Position numbers and translations under genes: made by a program
The notes under the pieces: generated by a model
Seen by the model: only the letters and a program-made list of their open reading frames with translations
What the model was told of the DNA's origin: nothing
Database searches by the model: none
Part shown: positions 46,831 to 59,640 of the stretch, one piece after another
How the letters are laid out: each line of letters begins with the position of its first letter
How positions within the stretch are numbered: position 1 is the first letter of the stretch
From: Epiperipatus broadwayi
Taxonomy: Eukaryota; Onychophora; Udeonychophora; Euonychophora; Peripatidae
Direction: 5' to 3'
Assembly (NCBI GenBank): GCA_028023455.1
Contig: JAQFVV010012498.1
Coordinates: 872,001-936,000, forward strand
DNA length: 64,000 nucleotides

Positions 46831-48484
46831 CCATTTAACCATTAATGTTGGAATCATCAAAACATGTATATGTGTAAACTATAAAACCAAATGTTTATTT
46901 AAATTATCTTGTAAATAAATGTTTTATTTATTTAAAGTTGTGTTCAGAATTCTTCTTTGACATGCATTCGTGTTCTATATTTCCACACATGCACACACAT
47001 TTACATATCTAATATGATATGATTGCACTATTCCATAATTTAATGATGAACATGTCCAGATCTGATGATGTTGCTTTTCTTGATCCAAACACTGTATGAA
47101 ATGTTTGATTATTTAATGATTCTCTGAAAATTTTATCATTCAGTTATTATTTAGATGATGAATTGAAATCAAAATGCACCCTATTTCTTTCATTATCTAA
47201 CTACCATTATTTTGTTAGGATATTGCTTAATTTGTATCATTACTTTTATAATAGTAATTAGTAGTTGTTGGAACAGTATAGATTTAAAATTAAGCCATGT
47301 AATAAATTAATTCCCTGAGATATTTACTTATTATTTAGATTAGACATTAATTCAGTTACTTAGTTTAAATTATTGTACAATTAGAAGTTAAGTAATGTTA
47401 TATTTTATTTTGTATTTAACTCTAACTTACCATGCAGTATAGTTGATCAGCATTACATCTTTATTTTATTAATTTAATTTTATCACACAGTAGAGGTTGT
47501 TCAATGCATGTGGATGATGGGAGGAGATGAGGTATAGACTATAATTTGTCAATTTAAATGGTAGAACTTTATCAATTTTAATTTTTTATTTATTTTAGAA
47601 ATTAGTAGATGTTTTGTTCCTATTAATCATAATGTTTCCTCTCACATCTAATATACACTTTGCACCCTATAGGTCTCTGTAACCCCATCTGAGCTAAGCC
47701 AATATTTTAAGAATCTCATTAATAATTTTAAAGCAAGATCAGACTAGTAGTCTATTCTATGATCGATAGAATTGGCACCCCTGGGTATTTGTGGATAAAA
47801 AAGGTAGGAGAGGTGTTGGGAGAGGGTTACAATATATATATATATATGCATGTGTTTTTTATACAGAAATATATCATAATTGTAAGTACTATAAATGTTG
47901 TAAATCATTTTTATTATTATTATTATTTATAAACATAGTTGTCTGTCTTGTCTCTCTTTCATTCCAAACCTATTTACATATAATTGTCATATATCCTGAG
48001 ATAAATATGTATAAGATGTGTAGTTGAGAATATTACATACTCACAATTATTACCAGAAGAATTACCAAGAGTATTCTTTCAGTTTGAAATTGGTGCATAG
48101 TAAGAATTATTCTATAAAAATGTTCTCAGTTGTAAGAGCTCATCACTTTACCCTCTGAATACCACTGTGATGGTCAGAAATATAACAAATGCATGGTTTG
48201 ATCATCATCAAATTCTATAATAAAATGCAAGTAAAGAAAATTTGATATGCATATAGTTAATATATTTATGACTCAGCAACATAAAATTGATATACTTATT
48301 GAACTAGAAACTGCAGGCTTGATATATATGCATATGGGCTCCAGTTCAGTATATATATATATATATTTTAGTATTGCAAAGTATGCAGAGATATTTACAA
48401 GCAGAGTACTATCATGAATATTTTTTCTTTTTGTCATTCACTATATTGATAATGTTAAATGATAACAGTAGCAGATATAAAGTT
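46831..48484. other. AT-rich noncoding DNA
   Basis: No supported feature. Short (TA)n tract near 47832-47846. Confidence 0.4.
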
Positions 48485-49440
48485 TTATATTAATCAGTGA
48501 TCTGCCTGAAACAGGCTGTAGGAAACTCATATATCCTGATATTTCTTTGAATTCTCAAAAGAGAGATATCTTTCTGAAAAAGAAGTCTTTCAATAAAGAA
48601 AAAATTTGAAAGCTTTTTCAAAGATGGGATCTTATGACTAATCCAATAAAGACAGAATACTAAATTATTTTATCTAAACAACAGGGAGTCATCTAATAAT
48701 AGGGATAAAACCATTTGAAATAATAGACTGAAACATAATTCTTTCCCATGTTATTTAGGAGTAGCATTGCATGGTAACCTTACTTATTTTAGCTCATTTA
48801 GCTAAAATTAGATCAAAATCAATTTCTAGGAATAAATTCCTTGAAAATCAACCTGGCAATACTTGGGTATGCAAATTTTTAAGAGAGAGTTTCTTTAGCA
48901 CTAGTTCATTCTACTAAGAATACTGGGCTCAAAAGTTTCCATATTAAATTTTTAATTACTAAATATTACCATGAGAAATATTACTGATACACTTAAGTCT
49001 ACTTCTTCATAGTAGTTTTCTGTTCTTTCATATATTCCAAATATCAGAAGAGTTGTGTCACAGAAAATGTATAAAAAGCTGTTAAAGGGATCAAACTTGA
49101 CAATAACTGAAAGTTCAGCTTCAGCACCAAAAATTCATTTCAAATCAAACTCTGACCTTTTTGGATGTTAAACTAAGAATGTACAATCAAAGAATTATAG
49201 TATAAAAAATGGAATTTACTATGTTTCAAATGAATTTCTTTTTCCAGATACAACAATAAAATTAATTGGATTTGATCTTCCTAGATGCAATTGTAATCTC
49301 ATCAGCAGATTCAGGATAACCCATAATCATTGCTGTTATCTGATTCTTATTACCAACTAATGATCTATATAAATATAGGCAAACACAAAATGACTATCAA
49401 TCCTATGATTACACTGGCAAAATTGAATAACTTTTTATAT
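48485..49440 (+). pseudogene. Jockey-type LINE ORF2 remnant (late RT and C terminus)
   Basis: Blocks in the expected order, in shifting frames: SDLPETGCRKLIYPDI (motif C region, YADD decayed to YPDI, about 48496-48545), FQRWDLMTNPIKTEY (about 48618-48660), a GVALHGNLTY-type block (about 48760), ENQPGNTWVCKFLRESFF (about 48843-48897), MRNITDTLKSTSS and NIRRVVSQKMYKKL (about 48970-49080). Further on are LIGFDLPR and ISRFRIT..HCCYL (about 49265-49345), then the decayed HIV..CP end. This is the YADD-to-C-terminus pattern of Jockey/I-type LINEs. At least four stops and frameshifts are present. The endonuclease and early RT are absent. Confidence 0.75.
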
Positions 49441-50448
49441 TTTGCTAGCAGTTAAACTATCAAAAAAAAAAAAAAAAAATCCATATGCTAAATAAATAAA
49501 AATAATTTATTAATCTTACATTCAATGGTAAATAACATTTTGAATGGGATCAAATCTCACATTGCACTTGCCATAGCAATATAAATCAGTAAAATTTTTC
49601 AGATGATTTATTGTCTTGGATTTTTTCTCACTTGATCATTATCCAATATGATATACTATTAAGATTGAAAAATTTAAAAGCAATACAATTTTATATTTGT
49701 GTGAATGTTACAATTTTATCAAATAATTCCTCACACAATTGCAATAAATTATTAACTTTTATTTTAAAAAGAAAAAAAAAACTTTTTTAAAACTAAATAT
49801 AAAACTTGCAAAATGAAACAAACAAATTTAACATTTTTTGTTAGATATTTGAGATCTTTTTCTTTAGAAATTGCTTTTATATAAATATCTTTAGCCATCT
49901 GATACTGAATATAAGGAGCTTTTCATTAATTGATCTTTAAGGGAGACTTGATATTGCCCTCTAGGGTTTATTAATTTAATTCACGGCTTACTTAATAGTT
50001 GAGAAAAAGATAATAGCTCGTTACTTCTTAACAGTATTCATCAATTTTCTTCTAAAAAATTGTTCTGTTGATGATATATATATATATATTTTAAAGTCAA
50101 CATTCATTTAATAATTAATTTGTATATTCATTTACCTATCTAGAATACGAAAAAAAGACATTCAACAAATGAACAAAAACTAATTAATCAAAATAGCAAT
50201 AATTCTTAGCTTTAAAAAATTATTTACGAATTTTTTTAAATCCAATTACTTTTCTCATATTTATATCCGAATCACAAACATAGACAACATATTTAAAGTA
50301 TTAAAAAGAGCAAACTGCTTAACCAATAGTATTTTCAAATTGTACTAATAAATATCTGCTGGCAGAGTAAAATAGTATGTAGATATTCCAGTATATCATA
50401 TTCCTATTCTTCAATATGGTGCTATATTTTGATACCGAAGATAATATT
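49441..50448. other. AT-rich noncoding DNA
   Basis: Poly-A near 49461-49479; no gene is seen. Confidence 0.45.
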
Positions 50449-50456
50449 GTCTAGTT

Positions 50457-52677
50457 CAGTGTTTCTCAATTGACTAGATGTCCCAGACCAATAAATTTTT
50501 TTATTAAGGACCAAATAAAGTACTGAAACAAAAAAAATTTGAAGGTCAGATGTTTTTATAGTAAAATATAATTATAGCGTTTAACAAATTTTATATATAT
50601 TCAAAGAATGATAAAAAACACAGAATATTGGACAAAACTATACAAAAGTAAATTAACAAAATATTAAACTAATAATAAACAAAATCTGAAGAAAAACAAA
50701 GAATATTTAATTAACTGAGCAAAACATAATAAAAACAAAAATGCTGATTGTTGTTAATTCTTTTCAGTAATTAGCTTATAAAGTATTGGAGATATATTTG
50801 TGAAGCCTAAGTACAAAGTTGGATTTATTAATAAACAATTTTTTTTTTAATTTTATGCAAATCATTGCCAAAAATGTCTATTTACCTAAGTATGTAAAAT
50901 TGAGTTATATTTGTCAAATTAAATAATAACTTTAATGTACCATGCAACTTAGTTGTATTAATTTTTCCTGCTCCAAATCAGGTTTTCTTGCTCAATAAAC
51001 AGATTTAAAATCCACATACTGCCTTTATATGTCTTCTTTCTGTGTATATTATTGATTAAATGCACAACAAAGTTCTGTTAAATGTCTATAAACAGTATTG
51101 TTCGATTCGCCAATATTTTTATCAACTTCATTTATTAATTCTGAAAATGAATGAAACATCCTTCTACACTGCTTATACCAGTTTTAACCTTCTCATGAAT
51201 GCCCCAATTTTATTCTATAAATCAAAAGTAGTCCTATTTTCTTGCAGGCTTAAATTTAGTTCATTTATTAATGAAAATAAGTCCAATAGGTAAGCCAGTT
51301 TTAGTAATCCAATTGTCAAATTCTGAATTTTTTGTTTCTAGAAATGTTTCAACTTCTTTTCTTAATTTATGAAGTCTTGTTAATATTTTTCCTTTTGACA
51401 ACTATCTACTTCTGGATGAAGTAGTAAATTTTCATGTCCAGATTGCATTTCATTGCAGAAACTTGAAAATAGTCTTGAATTTAGTGTGCTGCATTTAATA
51501 TATTATTTTTATCAATTGATTAAGAACATTGTTCAAGTTAGGAGACAATTTTTAATGAGCTAAATGCTTGAGTAAGAATTATTTTGTCATCTGCTACTTG
51601 TTTAATTTTTTTTTGCAACTTCTGAATGTTTCCAGTCATATTTGCCATTCCTTCAATATGTAAGCCAACACAATTTTTGCAATTAAGTGAGCTCTTTTCA
51701 ATGTAATTATCAATTGCATTAAATGTATCCAAACTAGTTATATGATTAGAAACTTCAACAGAACAAAAAAATATATTTTACATTATTGATTTCATAATCA
51801 ACATAACGAATATAACCTAAAAGTATAATTTTTATTAGTAACATTTTTAGATTCGTTTATTTAAATTGCAAATAATGATTTGCTTACTTTTTGAATTGAT
51901 TTTCAACATGTAACTAATTCACAAAATTTGTATTGATTAGTATTATCAGAAAATGGCAAAGTTTTCATTTTATCTCCAACAACTATACCTAGGATTTCAG
52001 AATACACATTTACAAAACATGATTTAATTAAAGTTTTCGATAATAGAGTACCTGCCTTTTGCATTTAACAATTCTTAAAACAACTAAATATAATGCTTTT
52101 ACAAGAGATTGACTAAAATAAATTTTTGAAAAAAGATTGTTTTTTCAATTCAGCACTTTTAAATTCCAAAAAAATCCAGTGACTTATTTTGTACATTTAA
52201 ATGTTTGGTTGATAAATGATGCATTAATTTTTCTGTTTTCATATATTCATTGGATAAAATTTATCAGCAAATAATGCATTGAGGTTTGGATAAATTTTCT
52301 TCAAACTCGGCCCAAGAAATGAAAACAAATTTTAAATAATCAGTATTAAATTGAAGAATAGTACACTTTCATTTTGCCTGAGATGAATCATTTTGTGAAT
52401 AAATAATATCTTCATTAGCATTCAAAGTATTTATACTTGGTTTTGAAAAAAACTAAATAGTTTTTGATGTTTTCTTGTTATTACTCATTTTTAAACAGCC
52501 AAAATTTATCAAAAAATTAATATCACATACTTAATATACTTTAATTTATAGTAATTCTCAGAATTGAATTAAAGACAAATTTAATAAAATTAGTCATAAT
52601 TTAAAAATTGTACAAAAACGTAATAAATCTGAAAAAAATTTATAAGCTTTTTGTGGACTATCACTTGAGAAACACTA
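50457..52677 (-). mobile_element. hAT transposon (ZBED type), nearly full length
   Basis: Terminal inverted repeats: CAGTGTTTCTCAA starts at 50457, and the complement of TAGTGTTTCTCAA ends at 52677 (12 of 13 identical). Immediately outside are the 8-bp words GTCTAGTT (50449-50456) and GTTTAGAT (52678-52685), which match at six of eight positions and fit the nTCTAGAn target duplication of hAT/Charlie elements. Between them lies a decayed minus-strand transposase. The total length is 2,221 bp, near that of a complete single-exon ZBED-like hAT element. Confidence 0.88.
50750..52488 (-). pseudogene. ZBED-like hAT transposase pseudogene
   Basis: The start ATG at 52488 opens MSNNKKTSK. A BED zinc finger follows: VFISWAEFEE, KPQCIIC (one stop after the second Cys), then LMHHLSTKHLN giving the two His (about 52330-52200). 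The middle part has NCVGLHIEGMANMTG (about 51685-51640), corresponding to the catalytic-Asp region 'NCVGxCTDGAASMTG'; the Asp is replaced by Glu. Next come FLETKNSEFDNWITKTG and AYLLDLFSLINELNLSLQ (about 51350-51245). The C-terminal dimerisation (hATC) part is barely readable (FTYLG...FLAMICIK, about 50900-50850). Many stops and frameshifts: dead. Confidence 0.85.
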
Positions 52678-52739
52678 GTTTAGATAATAATAAAAAAATG
52701 AGTTACAGCTATATTTCTAAACTAATACTGTACCCATCA

Positions 52740-52905
52740 AAACATGTTGATCCATCTAACATGAGCTGGAATTCACAAAATGTACTTCAAACCCAGCCAA
52801 GCCTGAGATTTAGGTCAGGGACCAACCTGGATTTGAACCCACTCTCCAAGCCCCAGATCAAACACCTAATGGATAACATAACAATGATGGCACATGAGAA
52901 TTAAT
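52740..52905 (-). mobile_element. Possible tRNA-like SINE, minus strand
   Basis: The minus strand contains a perfect box B, GGGTTCAAATCC (complement at 52829-52840), with a weak box-A-like TTAGGTGTTTGATCTGG upstream. The segment is much less AT-rich than its surroundings. Ends, A tail and target duplication are not clear. It lies just outside the hAT element. Confidence 0.4.
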
Positions 52906-53778
52906 TCTTAAGACTGGCCCACTAGCAGAGTGGAGAAGACGAGACTCATGGACTCAAACATATATATTAACAAATTTAATATTAGACGTTCCCATGATAA
53001 AATCTAATATATTTAACTAAAAGGGGCTTTACTACTGAATAGTTATAATCAATTAATGAATTGGATTAATAATGAGACAGAAACTGATATATGATGAATT
53101 AGTAATATATTTATTGACAATTACATATATATTTTGATATAACCCATAATTTAGCATTGGATAATGCACACAGACATTTCGTTTATTAAGCAACATTACT
53201 CTAGGCAATTGTACTAACAATAATTAATGCTTGGGTTAAATAAATTTGTGGCTATTATTTAATGAAGCTAAATATTATGATATATAATAAATCAATACAT
53301 TCCACTTATTAGTTATGCCATTTCATAATCGATTTGAGTAGCTATTATACATGTAATAAAACCAAGTCTGGAGTGAAGCTTAATAATACATCTGATTATG
53401 ACAAATTTATATATTAAATATGGGCATATAAAGCATCCCAGATAGTTTTAGATCGAATGGGTTTTCAAGAATGCTTCAGTTCAATGGCAAAGACTGCATA
53501 TTAGGGAGATAGAGTTGGCTATAAAGATTTTACTAATACGCTGCACACAAGTAAATATAATAGTAAAGTGGCTCTGTGGATGGATGAATAGATTTTAGAG
53601 TTTTCATGACCAACACTGGTTTACCCAATGACCAATTGTCCTGCTGCTAAAAGAGAACCTTGATTTGGTTCATAAGAGGTGAGGGGCTTACATGCTAATC
53701 TGGCCCTTAGCTCAGTCTTAGCTACTACTCTATCCTAAAGAGATGGGCTGGACTCACCATGGCTCCATCTTATATATA

Positions 53779-54211
53779 TGACAACAGTTAGAAATATTGA
53801 TCACTATATTTACTGTGACTGTTTAGGTGGTGACTGGTTGGAACTTAATTACATCATTATCCCAGATTAGCTTTAGGCACTATTTCGCTTATTATTTCTA
53901 AATAATACATGGGCAATTTAAAAGTATTGCATTAAGTAATGTTATAGATGACTATTTATTAGTCTGCATTATAGTGACATGTTTATTCATGTTTAAAGAG
54001 GTTTATTTAAATTTCATTGTAACAATATTTCATACTCTGTAGTCAAGTTGCAATCTTTAAGTGTCCATATATATTCAATGGACCATTAGTAAGAATGGAT
54101 TTCCATTCTTGCTATTAAAAAGGTGAGAAGATTGCCTTGACAACAGTTAGAAATATTGATTACTATATTTACTGTGAATGTTTAGGTGGTGACTGGTTGG
54201 AACTTAATTAT
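53779..54211. repeat. Direct repeats of 74 bp, 359 bp apart
   Basis: TGACAACAGTTAGAAATATT...GGTGGTGACTGGTTGGAACT occurs at 53779-53852 and 54138-54211 with about three differences. Both copies are next to a (TA)n tract. Confidence 0.8.
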
Positions 54212-54980
54212 ATATATATAAACAGCACAATGATAAAATATTGATAAATTTCACATCTGCCAAGCCGAAGTATATTATAAATTAAATATCATACATTACG
54301 TGAACACTAGTTTATCAGATTGATCAAAAGAGCCAACTATTCTATAGCACGGGAATATATATAAACTACTTTATCCCATTTAATCTTTTGGGTTATCTAT
54401 AATTAATAAACTCTTAAGAGGGAAAGTATATTTAAGGGCCTTATAAATACTTTAATAAGAAAAATATATTTATGAGGACATTCCAGGCTAGTTAAATTTT
54501 TAGTAACATAATAATTAAAGGTTGCAAATTTGGATTTATAAGCCACATTTTATATTTACATTAATTAATTTACAAATGACAAAATAATGAGCACAAAAAG
54601 GTCGCCATTATTTATAAAATAGGGTTTCGAAACAGCATGCTAAATGATGCTATAATAAATAATAATACGAAGATTTTAAATAATATTTAAAAAAACAAAC
54701 AAACATATTTTGTAACTAAATGCATGCCGTTTCAAGACATAGGCATAATTAATAATAATTAAATAAGCAAAAGAAAAGTAATTATACTTGCAGTGATTAA
54801 GTTATACAGCAAAACATTAAATTAATAAAGAAATTTAGCAAAAGTAGGTCATTTATAGTATTCAAATATTATACGACCATTTAGACAGAGTTTACATTAA
54901 TATGGTTAGCTAACCTGATTTTGAAGAAATAATGATAATTTCAGATTTTACACAGAGCTCTGTGATTTTTAATTAATATT

Positions 54981-55171
54981 AAAATGGTCCTGATATAGCT
55001 GGACTGGAGATACTCGAGCTGGAACGAATGTGAGTTCTTTTAGCAGATTATAGCATCTTCTATTTAGTTGGGAGACGATTTAAATTGGTATTCCTATAGC
55101 TGGACTGAGGTGCTTGAATTGGAACAAAGGTGAGTTCTTTGAGTAATTTATGGCATCTTCTATTTGTTATA
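54981..55171. repeat. 101-bp tandem repeat, two copies
   Basis: TATAGCTGGACTG begins near 54994 and again at 55095. GGAAC.AAGGTGAGTTCTTT and ATGGCATCTTCTATTT-type blocks follow in both. Confidence 0.75.
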
Positions 55172-55440
55172 AGCTTGTTAGGGCAACGTTGGTTGTTGCT
55201 TCGGCCTTGGGTGGATCAAACTTTGACGTTCTATCACGGGAAAAGCAGCAAATTCTTGCCTGTCTAGCAGGACATGGCAAAATTAAACAATTTTCAGCTT
55301 GGATAGTAACAGCTCTTCAAAGAAAAATGGAGTTTTTTTTCCACTTAAAATATAGCCTATTTATACATTTCCACCTACCAGCCTTAACACCTTTTGGAAT
55401 TTTGTTTGCCTCAGGACCAATTGACTTTTAATTAAACAAA

Positions 55441-56119
55441 AATCATATAATCTGATTTTCTTCTACTGATAATGTCTCTGAGGTATTATATTTCATTTAC
55501 TTTAAAAAAAAATTAATTAAATATATAAATTATATAATTTTGATTCTGATTTCATTAATTAAATTCCTTTGTTAAGTGTTATAAATTTTAAGGCCTAGCA
55601 GATAGTAATGGTATTCTGATTTAATGATAAAGTCTTTTGTTGCAAACAAATTCAATCAGTAAACTAGATTTTACTTTTACTCCTCAGGTGCGGTCACTAA
55701 TTGATTTATTATTTATAACAAAATTCTCATTTTTAATTATAAACTGATGACTTTTATTTTAACTTGATATAAATAACTTTTAACATATTTGTTTTTACAA
55801 AAAAAAAAACAGCAACAAATTGGACAGACTTAAAAAAAAATACTTTAGTTTCAGTTATATCTATAAAACATTAATCAGAAAACCGGAAACATATTTTAAA
55901 GAAAACATTTTATACTATTTTTATTTAATCTCATATATATATATGAATCATTATACTATCATTTCATGGTTTAAATTATCCAGCCACATACGAATATACT
56001 ACAAATATAAAATTCAGAATTGACATAAATTAATAAAACATTTTATAAAAAATTATGAGCATGTCTACATTATAATTTTATCAATCCTGTCTAATTATAG
56101 CGTACTTTTGTATGTAAAT
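55441..56119. other. AT-rich noncoding DNA
   Basis: Nothing recognised. Confidence 0.4.
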
Positions 56120-56400
56120 GGATGATGTTACTCAAGCGGCCATGATAGCGAATTTGGTACTTTAGTATTATTCAACTGATGATGTTTTACATTTACTGAT
56201 TTTCCTTCCGGTAGAAATCATCAATGATAACATGACATTGTCATGGCAACCAAGACACTGACATGATTAATCCGTGGGAGTCAATTTTTGGATTTTTTTG
56301 ACCGGCAAGATTTAAAAATCAGAGAGAGCTTTGGGAAATTTTGTCATTTGTCTGTCTTCTGTGATTTTGCAACCACTCCACCACAGTGATTGCTACTTGT
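56120..56400 (+). promoter_or_regulatory. Possible host promoter and noncoding first exon
   Basis: A cluster of animal promoter motifs in otherwise AT-rich DNA: GCGGCCATGATAG (YY1-like, 56137), CTTCCGG (ETS-like, about 56206), and TGTCATGGCAACC (RFX X-box half, about 56240). About 150 bp downstream is CTTGTAAGTA, a strong splice-donor match with GT at 56399. A splice acceptor with a well-placed ATG lies at 57112. Together these could be a first exon and intron of a host gene. No protein homology supports it. Confidence 0.25.
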
Positions 56401-57094
56401 AAGTAATTTTCATTTTTGTTTCTAATAAATATGTATATTATTTTGTAAATTCTTCTGCAATTAAAGAAAGTACAATTAATTAATTTTATTTTTAATTTCT
56501 GAACTATACAGAATTTTTTTTTTTGTAAATTCATCCGCAATTATAAAAATTACAGCTATGAGAGTAATACAATGTATGACATTGTCGGTAGTTTTGTAAA
56601 TCATAATATAGGTTCTTTTAGACTAGAGTATTTATTGGCCGTGCCTTCAGCCCGTCAAAGACATCGAAGGCCTCCGCCCATTCCAGCACTATGCACTGAC
56701 TTTTCTAATTTTCAGTCAAAAAATGAGACACATTTTCAAATTGTTTGTTTTATATATTTTTAACATAAATAATTGAGTTAAATCCCATCGGAAATGTTGT
56801 AAAAATAAGATAATTTTTAATGCAAGTACATTTTTTTTGACTTTTTTTGTTATAAAAATATGTAATATAGAGTACCTTTTAAGTTATTGTCCAGGTCGCC
56901 ATTAATAATGCCAGATTCGCATTAAATTGGGAAAAGTGTTCTTTATTTGTCTATTTATTTTAAATTTACAAAAAATTTTGTACATATTTCTGCAATGATA
57001 AAATTTACACTTAATTACTTTCAATTTCTAAATTATCAAACTTACACTTAATTATTTTTAATTTCTAAATTATTTTGATGCATGCATGCACATT

Positions 57095-57155
57095 TTTAAT
57101 TTTTTTTTTCAGGACTAACAAACATGGTGGTGCTCGTTATCTACCCGATGATCAT
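57095..57155 (+). other. Splice-acceptor-like site followed by ATG in good context
   Basis: A polypyrimidine run ends TTTTTTTTTCAG at 57112, followed by GACTAACAAACATGG with the ATG at 57124. The open stretch MVVLVIYPMII runs into the foldback at 57156. Downstream coding was not found. Either a short coding exon disrupted by the foldback, or chance. Confidence 0.2.
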
Positions 57156-57363
57156 CTTTAGTATTTTCCAACCATTGACGTATTACCCTGAAGCCATATC
57201 AGTCTGATCTTGCGATCTTTAATGTGCCGGGTCCACATGATCAGCAGACAAATTTTAGGGATTGCATTTGTCCACAAATCACTTGGAGACGTTATCTTAA
57301 AGATCCAAAGATCAGATTGATATGGCTTCAGGGTAATACGACATCGGTTGGAAAATACTAAAG
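57156..57363. repeat. 208-bp foldback with 67-bp arms
   Basis: Arms 57156-57222 and 57297-57363 are inverted repeats with few mismatches (CTTTAGTATTTTCCAACC at the outer ends; GATCTTTAA at the inner ends), separated by 74 bp. No coding. Typical of a MITE or foldback transposon. Confidence 0.8.
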
Positions 57364-58489
57364 AACCTCAAAGTTTACCGCTCGACTTATATATCACATT
57401 TTGATATTTAAAATAGGTTTGAAACCAGTTTAGATGGGTAGTCATTAGGTTAATGGTGAAATGCAAAGTGGACTGGGAGGTTTCCATCTCAATATTTTCT
57501 GATACAAAGATTTGTACAAAGTAACTGAAATATTTCCCACTAACCTTCCTAACCGGAAAAAAAACACGGTTTGATGATTAAATTACATAAATAAATTTTA
57601 CTTAAAAACAAAACATCTTTTGAAAAGCAAATATAGAAAGATTAGTCTAAATAGAAACATGACTAATTTCCTCTTATTATAATTAACTGCTAATAATGGA
57701 GATTATGGAATATTGGTTTGGTAGTAGTCCAGATTAAATTTTTTTTTAAAGATAGTTGAGGATTTTCCATACAAGTTTAGATTTTTTAAAATAATGCTTA
57801 GACTACTTAGCTGAACACACAAATATTGATTGATGAATGGAATCTAGTTATTCCTAGCTTGAGTATAAATTCCCCAAGATTATTAAAGATTGATCAGAAG
57901 AAAGTTCAAAATATGACATAGCTATTACCATATAGGTTAAGTTTCATATATCTATAAAAAAATAAACTCATGGTTTATCTTTAGCCTTAGAAAGCTAATT
58001 ACATTCATGATTGTTATTTCTAAATCCAAACTATTTTCACATAACCCATTCAATTATTCTATTTATAGTTTTAGGTACATCATAGTTATTGTCCTAATTT
58101 ATCTATCTTTAACTAGAGACCAAAGTTTTCATCTAAAGAAATAGATTCCAAACTTCCAAGCTATCAGAAAATTCACAACATCAGTTAGAAATATGGAATG
58201 CTATTGAAATAACATTGCACTGAATTTAGCTGATTTAATTGATATCAAAATTTTATATAGAAACCAAATAAACATTGAGTTTATAAACATCTCTGACTAC
58301 TTAATTATGATTATAGACCTGTTTAGTTTTAGTATAGTTATGGACTCCAAAACTAAATATTACTGGTTCATAAATCAACTTCACTTATAGTATCCAAATG
58401 AGATAAGATTTTCTATTTCATTAACATGTTTATAAACTATTAGGAATTTTAAACTTCTCTCTCGATATTATAATATATAAAATTAAAAG
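57364..58489. other. AT-rich noncoding DNA
   Basis: No gene or repeat recognised. Confidence 0.4.
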
Positions 58490-58590
58490 GGTATGAAGCG
58501 CTTGAAAGAGAAGCTATACAGAGTGTAAAAAATATTGAATGCTAAGCGCTTTCGAGGCCGTTTGCCTCATATTCATAGCGATAATCAAAA
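58490..58590 (-). repeat. Penelope-like 3' terminal remnant
   Basis: The minus strand reads CGCTATGAATATGAGGC AAACG GCCTCGAAAGCGC, the same layout as 30270-30310 but with a GAGGC/GCCTC stem. Both are followed by related AAGCGC/AGCTTCTCT words. No RT or GIY-YIG text is nearby, so only the terminus remains. Confidence 0.5.
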
Positions 58591-58952
58591 CTTTGATATC
58601 TTTAATTAAAAAATAAGCAGATTTCTGGAGTCTGCTTCAAAATATTTAATGAAAACTTTCTTTCATGGTTGATATTTTATCTGAATAATTAGTTCATATT
58701 TATATTCAGATTAATCTTTTTTCATTCAATTTTAAAACATATTTCTTTGAGAAAAATGATTATTTAATGTGATAATCAAGCAATTTTTTACAATTAACAA
58801 GATTAATGAAAAATATTTCATCTACTTTGCAGAAATCTTTATATCAGAAAATAATAATTTAAAAATATAGTTGCAATCTATTATTCTATTATCTAGATAA
58901 TGCCAACTTTTATTTTAAAACACACTATTATAGTGATTATATGCTAGAATAA

Positions 58953-59640
58953 AACAGAGGCAAAACTCCATACTGTAGTGCTATCCAGAGTGAACAATAG
59001 AAGTCTAGATGATGCTCTCAGATCCAAGGCTCCTTACTGAGAAAACCACAAGCTAGAAATTAGTCCGGAGATATTGGATAAGTAGACACTAGATAGGGAT
59101 TTTACGCATAAACCTTACACCATTGATTATTCTGGCTTGTACTAGGTGGTATTACTGTATAGAGCTTTGCCTGTTTTAATAGCTTCATGTAAGCATTAGT
59201 GATCATGTGATGTTTAGTGGTTTAATACCAATCTTCTTCATGGGATGATGTCTTAATGAACCAAAGAAACCAAAATGTATGAATTAATGAACTGGCTTCA
59301 GATCTACATCACTATAAAAGTGAATGAACTTGGATTGAAAACATTATTGTTTTCATTTTAGACTCACAGCTTTATAATTAACAAAAGGTGGCTACTGGAA
59401 GATTGTATTAAATTCTAAGGTCTAGGTGCAGTGCTTCAGATCCATGGCTCCTCACTGGTGAAAGCCACAAGTTAGAAACTAATCTGGAAATATTGGATGA
59501 GTAGGCACTAGATAGAGATTTTATGCACAAATATTCTTGCATTGATTACTCTGGCTTGCACTACTGTATGGAGTTTTGCCTGTTTTAATGGCTTTGCATA
59601 AGGACAGGAAAGTGATCATGTGATGTTTAGTCATATGATG
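58953..59640 (+). mobile_element. Second tandem dimer of hammerhead-bearing repeat (family 1)
   Basis: A short minus-orientation piece (58953-59010: GGCAAAACTCCATACTGTAG) is followed by two plus units with core positions at 59037 and 59455 (418 bp apart). The whole order of words seen at 40127-40730 is kept, including GATCATGTGATGTTTAGTGG and AAAAGGTGGCTACTGGA. Both cores are decayed (CTGAGAA; CTGGTGA), though GAAA and the GTC/ATC triplets remain. It is an older insertion than 39672-40730. Confidence 0.65.

Larger units (their letters stand above)
52906..55440. other. Unclassified repeat-rich tract
   Basis: Holds two sets of direct repeats (listed separately) and a few patches of balanced composition, for example 53590-53770 and 55160-55300. 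A 93-residue frame at 55150-55431 has no recognisable domain. The style resembles the tract at 10756-11999 (islands of GC-richer text, words such as GAGACTCATG at 10969 and 52946), so both may belong to one LTR-like or other large element. That is a guess. Confidence 0.3.

Noticed and set aside
55150-55431. 93-residue frame, possible small protein
   Set aside because: No recognisable domain, lies in a repeat-rich tract, and begins inside a 101-bp tandem repeat; not enough to call a gene.
56176-56230. CTGATGA near 56178 followed later by GAAA
   Set aside because: Spacing is too long and helix II cannot be formed convincingly.
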